Of a stretch of 43,223 nt of DNA, positions 17,348-25,354 are shown one piece after another. Made by a program: the position numbers and the translations under genes. How positions within the stretch are numbered: position 1 is the first letter of the stretch; each line of letters opens with the position of its first letter. The DNA lies in contig JABMRB010000858.1 of the NCBI GenBank assembly GCA_013202865.1, positions 1 to 43,223 on the forward strand. Reading direction: 5' to 3'. The stretch comes from Candidatus Nealsoniibacteriota bacterium (lineage in GTDB: Bacteria; Planctomycetota; Planctomycetia; Pirellulales; Thermoguttaceae). The notes under the pieces are model-generated. The model was given only the letters and a program-made list of their open reading frames with translations, ran no database searches and had not been told where the DNA came from.

Positions 17348-18700
17348 ATGAAGAAGATAGACAAGAGTCGCAGAGAGTTCTTGAAAAAGACGTCACGTCT
17401 AGGTGGCGCTCTGTTCGCAGCGCCGCTCTTCGTTCCCCGTTCGGCATTGGGCGAAGATGGTGCTCCAGGCGCCAACGACCGCATCGGAATTGCGGCTATC
17501 GGTGTTGGGCGCCAAGGGAGCGTCGCTTTCAAGGCTGCAGCAGACAACAAACTGTCGCAGCCTGTTGCCGTATGCGATGTTTACCTTCCTCGCGCTGTTG
17601 GAATGGCCAGGAAGCTCGGCATTGACCCCAAGAACACCTGTCAGAACTACCGTGAAATTCTCGAACGCAAAGATGTTGACGCCATTACTTCGTCAACGCC
17701 CGAGCATTGGCGTGCGCTCACCTGTATTCATGCCTGCCAGGCCGGCAAGCACGTTTATACGGAAAAGCCCATGTCGCTGACTGTTGTCGAAGGAAGGAAG
17801 ATGGTCGAGGCCGCCCGTAAGTACAACCGGGTGTTCCAGAGTGGTTCGCAGCAGCGATCCATGCCGGCGAACATCAGCGGCTGTAAGTTCATTCGCGAAG
17901 GCGGGTTGGGGAAAATCCAAAAGATCATTGCCTGCAATTATCAAAGCCCGTGGTTCGCGAATTTGCCTGCCGAAAAGATTCCCCAGGGACTCGACTGGGA
18001 AATGTGGTGCGGACCAACCAAGAAGGTTCCGTTTAGTTTCGGAATCTATCCCCCCCGTTCTAACCCGGGCTGGATTTCCTTCCGCCCGTATTCCGGTGGT
18101 GAAATGACGGGGTGGGGATCGCATGGGCTCGACCAGATTCAAAGCGCTCTGGGTATGGACGATACGGGCCCAACGGAAATCATCGTCGAAGGCGAGGCCC
18201 TTGAACCGCCGACATACAACAAGCCGGAATCCCTGATGCGCGGAGCAGACCTGTGCAGCACGCCGCACCTGAAGTTCAAGTATGCCAATGGTAACACCGT
18301 GATACTTGATCCCACCTCCAAACAACATGGAGCTGGCGGAATATTCATCGGCGAGAATGGCAAGCTCGAGATCAAACGGGCTGGGCTTGCCTCGAATCCG
18401 GAAGAAATCGCGCAGAAGCTCCTCAAAGGCCAACCGTCGCAAGATCAGCAAAATCGTTCTTCCATGGCGTTGCACCTTGGCAACTGGCTCGAGTGTTGCA
18501 TAACGGGCGACGAACCCATTGACAGCGTGGAGTCAGGGCACAGAACGGCTTCGCTCTGCCACATTCTCAATATCGCACGGTATGTGGGAAGGAATCTCCA
18601 ATGGGATCCGGAAAAAGAGCTCTTTGTCGGCGACGATGAAGCAAACTCCTACCTCAGTCGCGAAATGCACAATGGCTACGAATTGCCTGATGAGGTTTAA
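17348..18700 (+). CDS. Tat-exported Gfo/Idh/MocA oxidoreductase 4
   Basis: 450 residues. The ATG at 17348 has AAAGGA nine bases upstream; an ATG at 17339 overlaps that site and is less likely. Leader SRREFLKKT (7-15) and a likely cut after SALG; Rossmann IGVGRQG (51-57); TEKP (138-141). The substrate domain holds EMTGWGSHGLDQIQSAL, and the C-terminal ending WDPEKELFVGDDEANSYLSR is typical of exported planctomycete members. By eye it is more similar to Gfo 6 (33220) than to its immediate neighbours. It is followed 90 bp later by the DUF1080 gene. Confidence 0.87.
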   Translation: MKKIDKSRREFLKKTSRLGGALFAAPLFVPRSALGEDGAPGANDRIGIAAIGVGRQGSVAFKAAADNKLSQPVAVCDVYLPRAVGMARKLGIDPKNTCQNYREILERKDVDAITSSTPEHWRALTCIHACQAGKHVYTEKPMSLTVVEGRKMVEAARKYNRVFQSGSQQRSMPANISGCKFIREGGLGKIQKIIACNYQSPWFANLPAEKIPQGLDWEMWCGPTKKVPFSFGIYPPRSNPGWISFRPYSGGEMTGWGSHGLDQIQSALGMDDTGPTEIIVEGEALEPPTYNKPESLMRGADLCSTPHLKFKYANGNTVILDPTSKQHGAGGIFIGENGKLEIKRAGLASNPEEIAQKLLKGQPSQDQQNRSSMALHLGNWLECCITGDEPIDSVESGHRTASLCHILNIARYVGRNLQWDPEKELFVGDDEANSYLSREMHNGYELPDEV

Positions 18701-18790
18701 CGCACTACCAGAAAGAAAAGGGAAAAGGTTCCTGACACGTTTTTCACATCCGGTTGAGGTAACCCACTTATTTCTAAAGGAGGAGCACCG

Positions 18791-19417
18791 ATGCGTCTTT
18801 CATGTTTTGTTACGCTGATCTTACTTTGCCCCGTCGTGACGCTTGCCGAAGAAGGTTTTGTTTCTCTGTTCGACGGGAAGACCCACGATGGCTGGCAAGG
18901 CGACATCAAGGGCTATACGATCAAAGACGGCGTGTTGATCTGCGATCCCGGCCACAAGATCTTCACAAAGAAGGAGTATGCCGACTTCATCTTCCGCTTC
19001 GAGTTCAAGCTGCCCCCGAAAGGCTACAATGGCGTGGGAATTCGCGCGGCAACCAGTGGCGTTCAGGCATATAACGGCATGGAGATCCAGATCCTCGACG
19101 ATGGGCATGAGGTCTACAAGGATTTGCAGCCCTATCAGTATCACGGCTCGATTTACGGAGTTGTGCCGGCCAAGCGCGGAAGCCTGAAACCGACCGGCGA
19201 GTGGAACTGCGAAGAGATCCTGTGCCAAGGCAACCACGTGAAGGTCACGGTCAACGGCACGGTGATCGTCGACGCCGACTTGAGTAAAATCGACAAAACC
19301 AAGACGCTGGACGGCCAGAACCACTTCGGCTTGCACAACGAAAAGGGCTACATCGGACTCCTGGGCCACGGTTCGCCGGTCGAATTCAGAAACATCCGAA
19401 TCAAAGAACTGAAATGA
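18791..19417 (+). CDS. Secreted DUF1080 protein (3-keto-disaccharide hydrolase family)
   Basis: 208 residues with a signal peptide (cut after VTLA) and a single concanavalin-like jelly roll. Family landmarks are GFVSLFDGKTHDGW at 22-35, FRFEFKLPPKGYNGVGIR, GMEIQILDD, YGVVPAKRGSLKPTGEWN, NHFGLHNEKGYIGLLGHGSPVEFRNIRIKEL. Pfam names this family 3-keto-disaccharide hydrolase because characterised members cleave 3-keto-glucosides. An ideal ribosome-binding site (AAAGGAGG) precedes the ATG at 18791. The position directly after an exported Gfo oxidoreductase fits a two-step oxidise-then-cleave scheme; the particular glycoside is unknown. Confidence 0.88.
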   Translation: MRLSCFVTLILLCPVVTLAEEGFVSLFDGKTHDGWQGDIKGYTIKDGVLICDPGHKIFTKKEYADFIFRFEFKLPPKGYNGVGIRAATSGVQAYNGMEIQILDDGHEVYKDLQPYQYHGSIYGVVPAKRGSLKPTGEWNCEEILCQGNHVKVTVNGTVIVDADLSKIDKTKTLDGQNHFGLHNEKGYIGLLGHGSPVEFRNIRIKELK

Positions 19418-19426
19418 AGATGTAGG

Positions 19427-19525
19427 GTGGGTCGAGGAACGAAGACCCACGTCGTAGAATGACGAAGCACGAATGACGAAAGGAAGAAGCTTATTTCGTC
19501 ATTCGGATTTCGTCATTTAGTGCTC
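19427..19525. repeat. Two adjacent intergenic palindromes
   Basis: GTGGGTC (19427-19433) pairs with GACCCAC (19444-19450). Next to it CGAATGACGAAA (19470-19481) pairs perfectly with TTTCGTCATTCG (19494-19505), and a further diverged TTTCGTCATTT follows at 19508. Short dispersed palindromes of this kind are frequent in planctomycete intergenic DNA. They may help terminate or stabilise the upstream transcript. Confidence 0.6.
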
Positions 19526-19603
19526 GATTGCACAGTCGGGCAGCAAGACTATTAGACCATCCCATGGGATAGCATCACACCGAAGAAGTTGAAAGGTGAT
19601 ACG

Positions 19604-21040
19604 ATGCACGATTCAAAACAGCCGTCTCGTCGCGACATTCTCAAAGCGGGCGCGGCCGCCCTGGCGGCGCCGTATGTTATTACGTCCAACGCCTTGGGAG
19701 CCGAGGGACGACCGCCGGCCAGCGAGCGGGTCACTCTCGCTTATATCGGCATGGGGGGCAGGGGACGCGGCAACATGCAGGAGGCATTGTCCTGCGCCGA
19801 TGCACAGGTCTTGGCCGTCTGCGACGTTTGGGACCAACGGCGCGACTTGGCCAAGAGCATGGTGGATAAGCACTACAGCAGCACGGACTGCTCGGCCTAC
19901 GTCGATTTTCGCGAGATCTTGGCGCGCCGCGACGTCGACGCGGTGAGCATCGCCTCGCCCGACCATTGGCACGTACCGATGGCCGTGATGGCAGCCAAGG
20001 CCGGCAAGGACGTTTCGGTGGAGAAGCCGCTGGGGATGAGCGTTGCAGAGGACCAGATCTGTCGCGACGTAGTCAAACGATATGCGCGCGTGTTCCAATA
20101 CGGCTCGGAGGCCCGGATGAACGCCGCCGTCCGCTTCGGTTGCGAATTGATCCGCAACGGGCGCGTGGGCGAGCTTCGCGAAATTCGCGTCAAGGCTCCG
20201 ACCATGGACAGGATTGGGGTGCGCTATAGCAACGGAGCGTGGGTTCCCAGTTCGGACCCGAAAGTACACCGCTATATCCATGGGGTTCCACCGCAACCCA
20301 AGCCGGCGCCCAAGGGGTTGAACTACGATCTGTGGCTTGGTCCCGCGCCATGGCGGCCGCACGTAGGATGTCACGAGTTGGGCCATAACTGGTTCCACGT
20401 TTACGACTACTCCTTGGGTTTCATTGCCGGATGGGGCGCCCATCCGCTGGACCTGATGCAATGGGCCTTCGATACGCACCTGGACGGTCCCTGGGAAGTT
20501 GAAGGGACCGGCGCGATCCCCACTCCCGCGGAGGGCGTCAACGATGCGATCTTCCATTGGGACGTCCGGATTCGATTGGCCAGCGGCGTCACGATATCGT
20601 TCTTCGCGCACACCATGGCCAAGGACGAGCCGCCCGAATTTGCCCATGACCAGAGCAAGAATCCCTATCCGCAAATGCTTGGCGTCGCGGGGAATTACGT
20701 GCAGTTCATCGGATCCGAGGGCTGGATTGCCATTCCCTACAGCGGGGAGTACTGCTCGGAGCCGAAGTCGCTGTGCGAGGCGAAGTTGGGCCCCGACGCG
20801 GTCCGCCTGCCGGTGGGCACCGGGCAGGAAAGGAACTTTATCGAGTGTGTGCGAACTCGCAAGCAGCCCGTTTGTGACATTGACGATGCCGTGCGCACCG
20901 ACAGCCTATGCCATATCTCGGATATCGCGATCCGAACCGGTCGAAAGATTGTCTGGGACCCGATCAAAGAGGAAATCATCGGAGACGAAGAGGCTTCCCG
21001 CCGACTCAGCCGGGCGATGCGCGTGCCGTGGCAGATTTGA
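19604..21040 (+). CDS. Tat-exported Gfo/Idh/MocA oxidoreductase 5
   Basis: 478 residues. The ATG at 19604 has GAAAGGTGA upstream. Leader PSRRDILKAGAAALAAPYV (7-25); Rossmann GMGGRGRG (49-56); VEKP (139-142); substrate-domain motif GFIAGWGAHPLDLMQWAF. A longer insertion near residues 200-270 (PKVHRYIHGVPPQPKPAPKG, HELGHNWFHVYDYS) resembles GH109-like members. The GH109 mechanism, NAD-dependent and going through a 3-keto sugar, is established for that family; membership here is inferred. The DNA encoding SRRDILKA is shared almost exactly with the broken copy at 21103 and with Gfo 6. Confidence 0.87.
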   Translation: MHDSKQPSRRDILKAGAAALAAPYVITSNALGAEGRPPASERVTLAYIGMGGRGRGNMQEALSCADAQVLAVCDVWDQRRDLAKSMVDKHYSSTDCSAYVDFREILARRDVDAVSIASPDHWHVPMAVMAAKAGKDVSVEKPLGMSVAEDQICRDVVKRYARVFQYGSEARMNAAVRFGCELIRNGRVGELREIRVKAPTMDRIGVRYSNGAWVPSSDPKVHRYIHGVPPQPKPAPKGLNYDLWLGPAPWRPHVGCHELGHNWFHVYDYSLGFIAGWGAHPLDLMQWAFDTHLDGPWEVEGTGAIPTPAEGVNDAIFHWDVRIRLASGVTISFFAHTMAKDEPPEFAHDQSKNPYPQMLGVAGNYVQFIGSEGWIAIPYSGEYCSEPKSLCEAKLGPDAVRLPVGTGQERNFIECVRTRKQPVCDIDDAVRTDSLCHISDIAIRTGRKIVWDPIKEEIIGDEEASRRLSRAMRVPWQI

Positions 21041-21102
21041 TCGGAACCAGCGAAAACGAATTGCAGCGGCTCGACAAGATCAACCATTAAACGGAGATTA
21101 CT

Positions 21103-21480
21103 ATGATGCAATGTTCGGACAAACTGTCTCGTCGCGACATTCTCAAAGCGGCGGCGGCCGGTCTGGCTGTACCCTGCTTCGTTCCGCGAAGCGTGTTGGC
21201 CGCGCCGGGTGTGCCCGGGGCCAATGACCGCATTCGCACGGGCGTAATCGGATGCGGACGCCGGATCCAGGGCGTGATGCGACAATCGCCCAAAGACATT
21301 CAGCTTGCCGCGATCTCCGACTGCGATACGCGGCAGATGGGCGTGAATTCGTATTTCGGCAAGGCCGAAGACCGCATGAAACGCTTTCCGGAAGTACGAC
21401 TGACCGAAGGCGCCCGCGTAGCCGACGGCAAGCTGATCCTGGACGGACAGGGCGGAACATTGATTGCCGGACCGAAATGA
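21103..21480 (+). pseudogene. Truncated and chimeric copy of Gfo 6
   Basis: 125 codons. Residues 1-87, from the Tat leader (SRRDILKAAAAGLAVPC) through the Rossmann strand to NSYFGK, match the full gene at 33220; I count about ten differences over the roughly 240 shared bases. After NSYFGK the sequence changes to an unrelated 35-residue tail (AEDRMKRFPEVRLTEGARV...) that I cannot place. The EKP motif and the whole substrate domain are missing, so an oxidoreductase function is excluded. The ribosome-binding site is intact (ACGGAG). It ends beside a 22-bp palindrome at 21504, a likely agent or scar of the rearrangement. Confidence 0.85.
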
Positions 21481-21503
21481 AAAAGGGCTCAAATGAAAAA
21501 ATG

Positions 21504-21600
21504 AAAAAGGGGTCGGGCTACTTTTTGGAAAAGTAGCCTGACCCCTTTTTGCTCCCGGGTGAAATGAAAAAGGAATGAAAACGTAGCCTGACCCCTTTTT
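21504..21600. repeat. 22-bp palindrome with an extra half copy (REP-like / terminator)
   Basis: 21504-21525 pairs with 21529-21550 over 22 bp with one G-U wobble and a three-base loop; the arm core is GTAGCCTGACCCCTTTTT. A second half copy lies at 21583-21600. The T-rich ends would make it an effective terminator on either strand. Repeats of this GGGTCAGGCTAC type are dispersed in many planctomycete genomes. Confidence 0.75.
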
Positions 21601-21628
21601 CAGATCTTTTTCAGCTTTAGGAGGATCA

Positions 21629-22015
21629 ATGATGACGATGGGCACGAAGGAAGACATTGAGGCATTCGTAGCAACGGAATATTTAGCAAGGACGTTGCCG
21701 AATACCTTCGATCCTCACAAGTTTGTATCGGCGGCTCCGCCGAAGCCCGACGTTATTTACGGTGGAAATATCGGCATCGAAGTTGGTTATGTGGGGCTAC
21801 CACAGAATATAGCAGGTGACATCCAAGAACAGCGGTTTGTCAAACAGCTGAACGATGTTCTTGGTCAACGCATTCGCGCTGATGTTGAAGTTGATCTCAT
21901 TATGCAGGACGATAAGGATATTGTTGATCATACCCCAGTCGAGGAAATGGGGACGTACCTACCAGGCTCCATCTGGTCGGCATGCGGATATCGGCGGTCA
22001 GCCCCTCGTCGATGA
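21629..22015 (+). CDS. Hypothetical protein, probably truncated at its 3' end
   Basis: 128 codons starting with an excellent ribosome-binding site (AGGAGG). Residues 1-110 (MMTMGTKEDIEAFVATEYL...) look like a real protein, with KPDVIYGGNIGIEV near 40-53 faintly recalling the PD...xEx core of PD-(D/E)XK nucleases; I do not claim that function. From about position 21960 the frame runs antisense through the broken methyltransferase/PQQ-type gene, so its own 3' end has been lost at the joint. Base composition is visibly lower in GC than the surroundings, suggesting recent acquisition. Confidence 0.45.
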   Translation: MMTMGTKEDIEAFVATEYLARTLPNTFDPHKFVSAAPPKPDVIYGGNIGIEVGYVGLPQNIAGDIQEQRFVKQLNDVLGQRIRADVEVDLIMQDDKDIVDHTPVEEMGTYLPGSIWSACGYRRSAPRR

Positions 22016-22622
22016 TGCAAAAGAGCCGCCCCCGCGCCGAGACCATCGCGCTGACGCTTGCCAAATGCTCGTGGCTGCGAGCGTATTTCGGATAACCGAT
22101 CCACTGGACATGCTTCGGCAGCCCAACCCGCGTGTCTCGGGCAACCGCATTGCTGTCTGGCCCGTGCAGATAATGGGTCCACTGGTCAATCTCGCCCGGC
22201 CATGGTTTGGTCGTCTTCTTCCAAGTGTCACCCGACTTGATGCAAGCCACGCCGTACGGCGCCAGCACGCGCATCACCTCTTCGGTGGAAACACGGCCGA
22301 GGTCCTCGGCGACAATGAGGTTGACGATGTTATCCGTATAGGGGAGATAGTTCTTGTTCCACTGTTGGACCGACGCCCTGCCGTACAAACCTTGTCCCTT
22401 GATATACTCTCGGGCCTTGGCCGTTTCGTCCGGATCGCGGCAAAGTCCGTGAACCACGAAGCTGTCATTGGCAAGCAACTCGGTCATAAACGGGCCGCCA
22501 CCCGAGCCGACATACACGACGAGCCCGCCCTGGATGCCCGAGCTTTTCGCGATCTCCCGAGGCGACTGGCCCAAGACGGCCGTGGTGACGGTAAGAAGGA
22601 CGAAAGTCAACACGATTCTCAT
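21900..22622 (-). pseudogene. Secreted methyltransferase/PQQ-propeller type protein, truncated
   Basis: The frame has AAGGAG before the ATG at 22622 and a signal peptide (cut near VLG). The first 220 residues include a Rossmann methyltransferase-like part (VVYVGSGGGPFMTELLAND, LIVAEDLGRVSTEEVMRVLAPYGVACI), then GEIDQWTHYLHGPDSNAVARDT, and the start of a propeller (GRLFCIIDEGLTADI). Intact planctomycete relatives, recalled rather than searched, are much longer and continue through PQQ-like blades. Here homology stops at RWSLVG near 21960 and the frame ends 20 codons later in foreign sequence. Probably non-functional. Confidence 0.75.
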
Positions 22623-22652
22623 TGTCGCGACTCCTTAAGGAAGCCAAGGTAT

Positions 22653-24356
22653 CTACTTGGTATTCCAGATCGACTTCAGTTCGTGGGCTTGAAGCTTGAG
22701 CAGCTTGGCCGTGCCGCCGTGTGCGGTAACCGAGATCTCTTCAACATCCTGCTTCTGAGGACCGCCGGCGGTAATGAAGACCCGGCCGTCGCCGCCGGCA
22801 ATTTCGGTCAGTGAGCGATCAGCCAAGACCTGCAGGCTGATCTTGCCGTCCACCGTCTTCAGCGGCGCGTCGTTAAGCTTCTGATCAGTGACACTATACT
22901 TGATCTGCCGGCCGGGGAGGTTCAGTACGATTTCCTCGGCGTCGCCCACCTCAACCGTGAGGCGGACGTCGAGAAGATCGCTGCCGATGGGTAGCGTCAC
23001 CGGCTCGTCGGCCACAAGGTCCTGTGCATCCGCCAGGTTGCTCTTCGCTCGCAGTTGCTCGATCTCTTTGACGGGCTTGGCAAACATTCGAATGCCGTCT
23101 TCGGTGGTGCGCAGCGTTAGGCGATGGGGAAAACTGAAGTGCTGGTTGTATGGCCCCGGCGCTGCAATCCTGACCCAGCCGATCTGGATCTTGCGGCCGT
23201 CGGGCGCGTTGTCAAAGGTCTGGGAAGCGTAGTACGGACCGTAGTGGACCCGGTGCTTGCCCTCGTGCTCCGGGGTGAAGGTCTTCCCGTCGAATGTCCC
23301 CACGGCATACTTGGCATCGGCCGCGAAGACCACCCAGCGGGTGTTTGCTGCATCGCCGTCAACGGGAAGCTCGAACAACTCGGTGCACTCGTAGTAGCCC
23401 GGTAAGTGACTCTGTTCGGTCCAGTCTTTCATATTGGTCGAGGTGTAGAAGGCAGCGTTGCGCCCGCCCTTCTCATCATAGACGGCCATCACCCAGTGGC
23501 CGCCGAGTTGTTTGGCTTTGTCATCCAGGGGCGTATCGTTCTGATCGTATTGATACCAAATCACCTTCGGATCGCGGCCGCCGTGCTTCACGACGGGGTT
23601 TTTCTCATAGTAGGTGAAGGTTTCGCCGCCGTCGGTGCTGTAAGCGATGGATTCGCCGCCGTATTTCGGAAAACCGTAGCCGGTGTCGGTGAAGAAGGCG
23701 ACCAGCGCGTTCTTGCCCCAGCCGGCCGTGTTCTTCTTGTCTACCGTGGCGCCGCCGGAAAAGCAGTCGTGTGCAGCAAACGTCTTGCGGAGCAGCTTAT
23801 TGGGATGTTGCTCCCAATGCAGGAGATCCTTGCTCGTGGCATGCCCCCACGTCATGTTACCCCAAGGCAGCCCCACCGGATTGTGCTGGAAGAAGAGATG
23901 CCACTTGCCATTGTGGTAGACCATGCCGTTGGGATCGTTGTTCCAGCCCACCTTCTGGGTGAAATGGAACTGGGGGCGATAGGGCTCTTTGTAGAAATTC
24001 TCTTCGCCGGGAATGGCGTCGGATTGTTTCACCAAGGCAAAACCTTCGTCCGTGGTCTTGTCGACCACGACGCGCGCCTGCTTGCCCTGGTAGCGTTCGA
24101 TGGTGAAGAAAGCATACCAGTCGACCTGCTCGGGCGAGGAGGCCACATTCAGGCCATACTCACGGACCTTTTCCTCGCCGATGTAGAGATGAATATGAGC
24201 ATCGACCTTGCCGTTCTGGATCGGGATGATGAGATACTTGTTCTCGACCGTGAATTCCTTTTCCCTCGTCTGCAAGTCCTCCTGGCCGAAGGCCGCAACG
24301 CTAAGAGTGAGAAAAAGGAAATGTACAGCAACAACCCCAAAGAAAATCTTTTTCAT
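22653..24356 (-). CDS. Secreted GH32 fructan beta-fructosidase / levanase-like
   Basis: 567 residues with a signal peptide (cut near AAFG). Residues about 27-115 form an N-terminal beta-sandwich of the DUF4980 type often found before GH32. The five-bladed catalytic propeller begins at WNNDPNG (138-144), with nucleophile Asp141; RDP at 261-263 stabilises the transition state; and ECTELFELP follows with acid/base Glu323. A C-terminal GH32 beta-sandwich fills about 420-560. All three catalytic residues are present, so the enzyme should be active on beta-fructosides such as levan, inulin or sucrose. The ATG at 24356 has TGGAG upstream. It is the one intact gene in a stretch otherwise made of broken pieces, between the chimera at 24412-24914 and the truncated gene at 21900. 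Confidence 0.92.
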   Translation of the reverse strand: MKKIFFGVVAVHFLFLTLSVAAFGQEDLQTREKEFTVENKYLIIPIQNGKVDAHIHLYIGEEKVREYGLNVASSPEQVDWYAFFTIERYQGKQARVVVDKTTDEGFALVKQSDAIPGEENFYKEPYRPQFHFTQKVGWNNDPNGMVYHNGKWHLFFQHNPVGLPWGNMTWGHATSKDLLHWEQHPNKLLRKTFAAHDCFSGGATVDKKNTAGWGKNALVAFFTDTGYGFPKYGGESIAYSTDGGETFTYYEKNPVVKHGGRDPKVIWYQYDQNDTPLDDKAKQLGGHWVMAVYDEKGGRNAAFYTSTNMKDWTEQSHLPGYYECTELFELPVDGDAANTRWVVFAADAKYAVGTFDGKTFTPEHEGKHRVHYGPYYASQTFDNAPDGRKIQIGWVRIAAPGPYNQHFSFPHRLTLRTTEDGIRMFAKPVKEIEQLRAKSNLADAQDLVADEPVTLPIGSDLLDVRLTVEVGDAEEIVLNLPGRQIKYSVTDQKLNDAPLKTVDGKISLQVLADRSLTEIAGGDGRVFITAGGPQKQDVEEISVTAHGGTAKLLKLQAHELKSIWNTK

Positions 24357-24411
24357 GACACTACTCCATCTGGTGAAAAACTGCTAGCGACCTTAATCAA
24401 GGGATATAAAG

Positions 24412-24914
24412 TTAATTGGCAGACTCCTTCGTCGGCACTAGCCGCACGGCCATGCCTCCTTGGGCCGTCATGGCGGCCTTCAGAACGCTGTCGCTGCTGA
24501 CTTGCTGGCGGGTCACGCGGACCTTGGTGCGCGTGTCGACGGTCGGATCGTCGCTGTAGATATGAGCGTCGAACAGTTGGTCGGCAGGCAGGAAATCCAA
24601 GCGGACGTCGAGTGTGCGCGGCTGACCGGCGTTCATGCAGCCGATGAACCACTCGTCGCCGTGACGCCGCGCGATCACCGCATACTGCCCGATCCGGCCG
24701 TGTAGCACCTTGGGTTGTGGGCCACGCCCGGCTCGACGCGGATTTCCAACGCGTCGTCCTTGATTCGCCAGGCATCCGAGTTCTCTCGGAGCCAGATCCA
24801 GCCATCGGCCGGTTTGCTGTCGAAGGTGTCCTCGAAAACCACTTCCGGCTCGGCGGCCGAAAGCGACAGACTGAGCATCGGCAGGGCAACGGCAACAAGT
24901 AGCAAGCGTTTCAT
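24412..24914 (-). pseudogene. Chimeric remnant: secreted LamG-like start joined out of frame to a GH97 tail
   Basis: Two gene ends are stitched together. From the ATG at 24914 (AAGGAG upstream) a signal peptide (MKRLLLVAVALPMLSLSLSA) leads into a concanavalin-like start (EVVFEDTFDSKPADGWIWL) that breaks near 24712 and stops at 24675. In a different frame, about 24711-24412 encodes the C-terminal beta-sandwich of a GH97 alpha-glucosidase/galactosidase: GQYAVIARRHGDEWFIGCMN, DVRLDFLPA, and MTAQGGMAVRLVPTKES. The GH97 catalytic barrel is absent. Neither part can be functional alone. The 5' part still sits downstream of the divergent promoter element at 25036. Confidence 0.75.
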
Positions 24915-25035
24915 GAGGGAACTCCTTGGGGTGAGGTGGTTGCCAGCGAGACGACGGCATTTTGGGTTCAACCAATCATGTCTAATAAACTCCGTCTATG
25001 TCTACAGCCGTCCAGCATCTTCGAGCATCAGTATC

Positions 25036-25225
25036 AGGATATCGTGTCATCGATCGAGTTGGCAACCGGAAGAACGTCTTTTCTTACCGGGAAATCGTCC
25101 GGCAATATCCCGACACGCGACGGGCCCAGGAGGAGACCGGCTTCCGGAACTCAGTGGCCCGGACAGAATTCCGGTTTAGAAAAGACGATTTTCTGGTTCA
25201 AGAGAGCGACTTAGCTTGCTATACA
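25036..25225. promoter_or_regulatory. Divergent promoter element, copy B (~190 bp)
   Basis: Inverted arms begin at 25064 (AACCGGAAGAACGTC, minus-facing) and end at 25198 (GACGATTTTCTGGTT, plus-facing). Twenty-one bases beyond the right arm is TATACA (25220-25225), facing the GH89 gene; twenty-two bases beyond the left arm is TATCCT on the minus strand (25036-25041), facing 24914. The whole element is the reverse complement of copy A at 7827-8015, with most positions shared including the centre. No gene is seen in 24915-25354. Confidence 0.6.
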
Positions 25226-25354
25226 GATAAGGAATGTGTGCCGGCTAGCGTTGCCCGCCGCGGCGGTCTGGTCGAGCCGTGCGAAAACGGCAAGTATCGG
25301 CCGTCGTGAGTTTTTGCCCTGGCGGCTCCCGCCCGTACCCTTTGGAGGTTCACC

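Noticed and set aside
7827-25225. Classical miniature transposon (MITE) for elements A and B
   Set aside because: The inverted arms resemble MITE ends, but they coincide with outward promoter hexamers, lie precisely between divergent genes, and single-arm versions occur where only one gene is served. No target-site duplication is visible. Mobility is not excluded.
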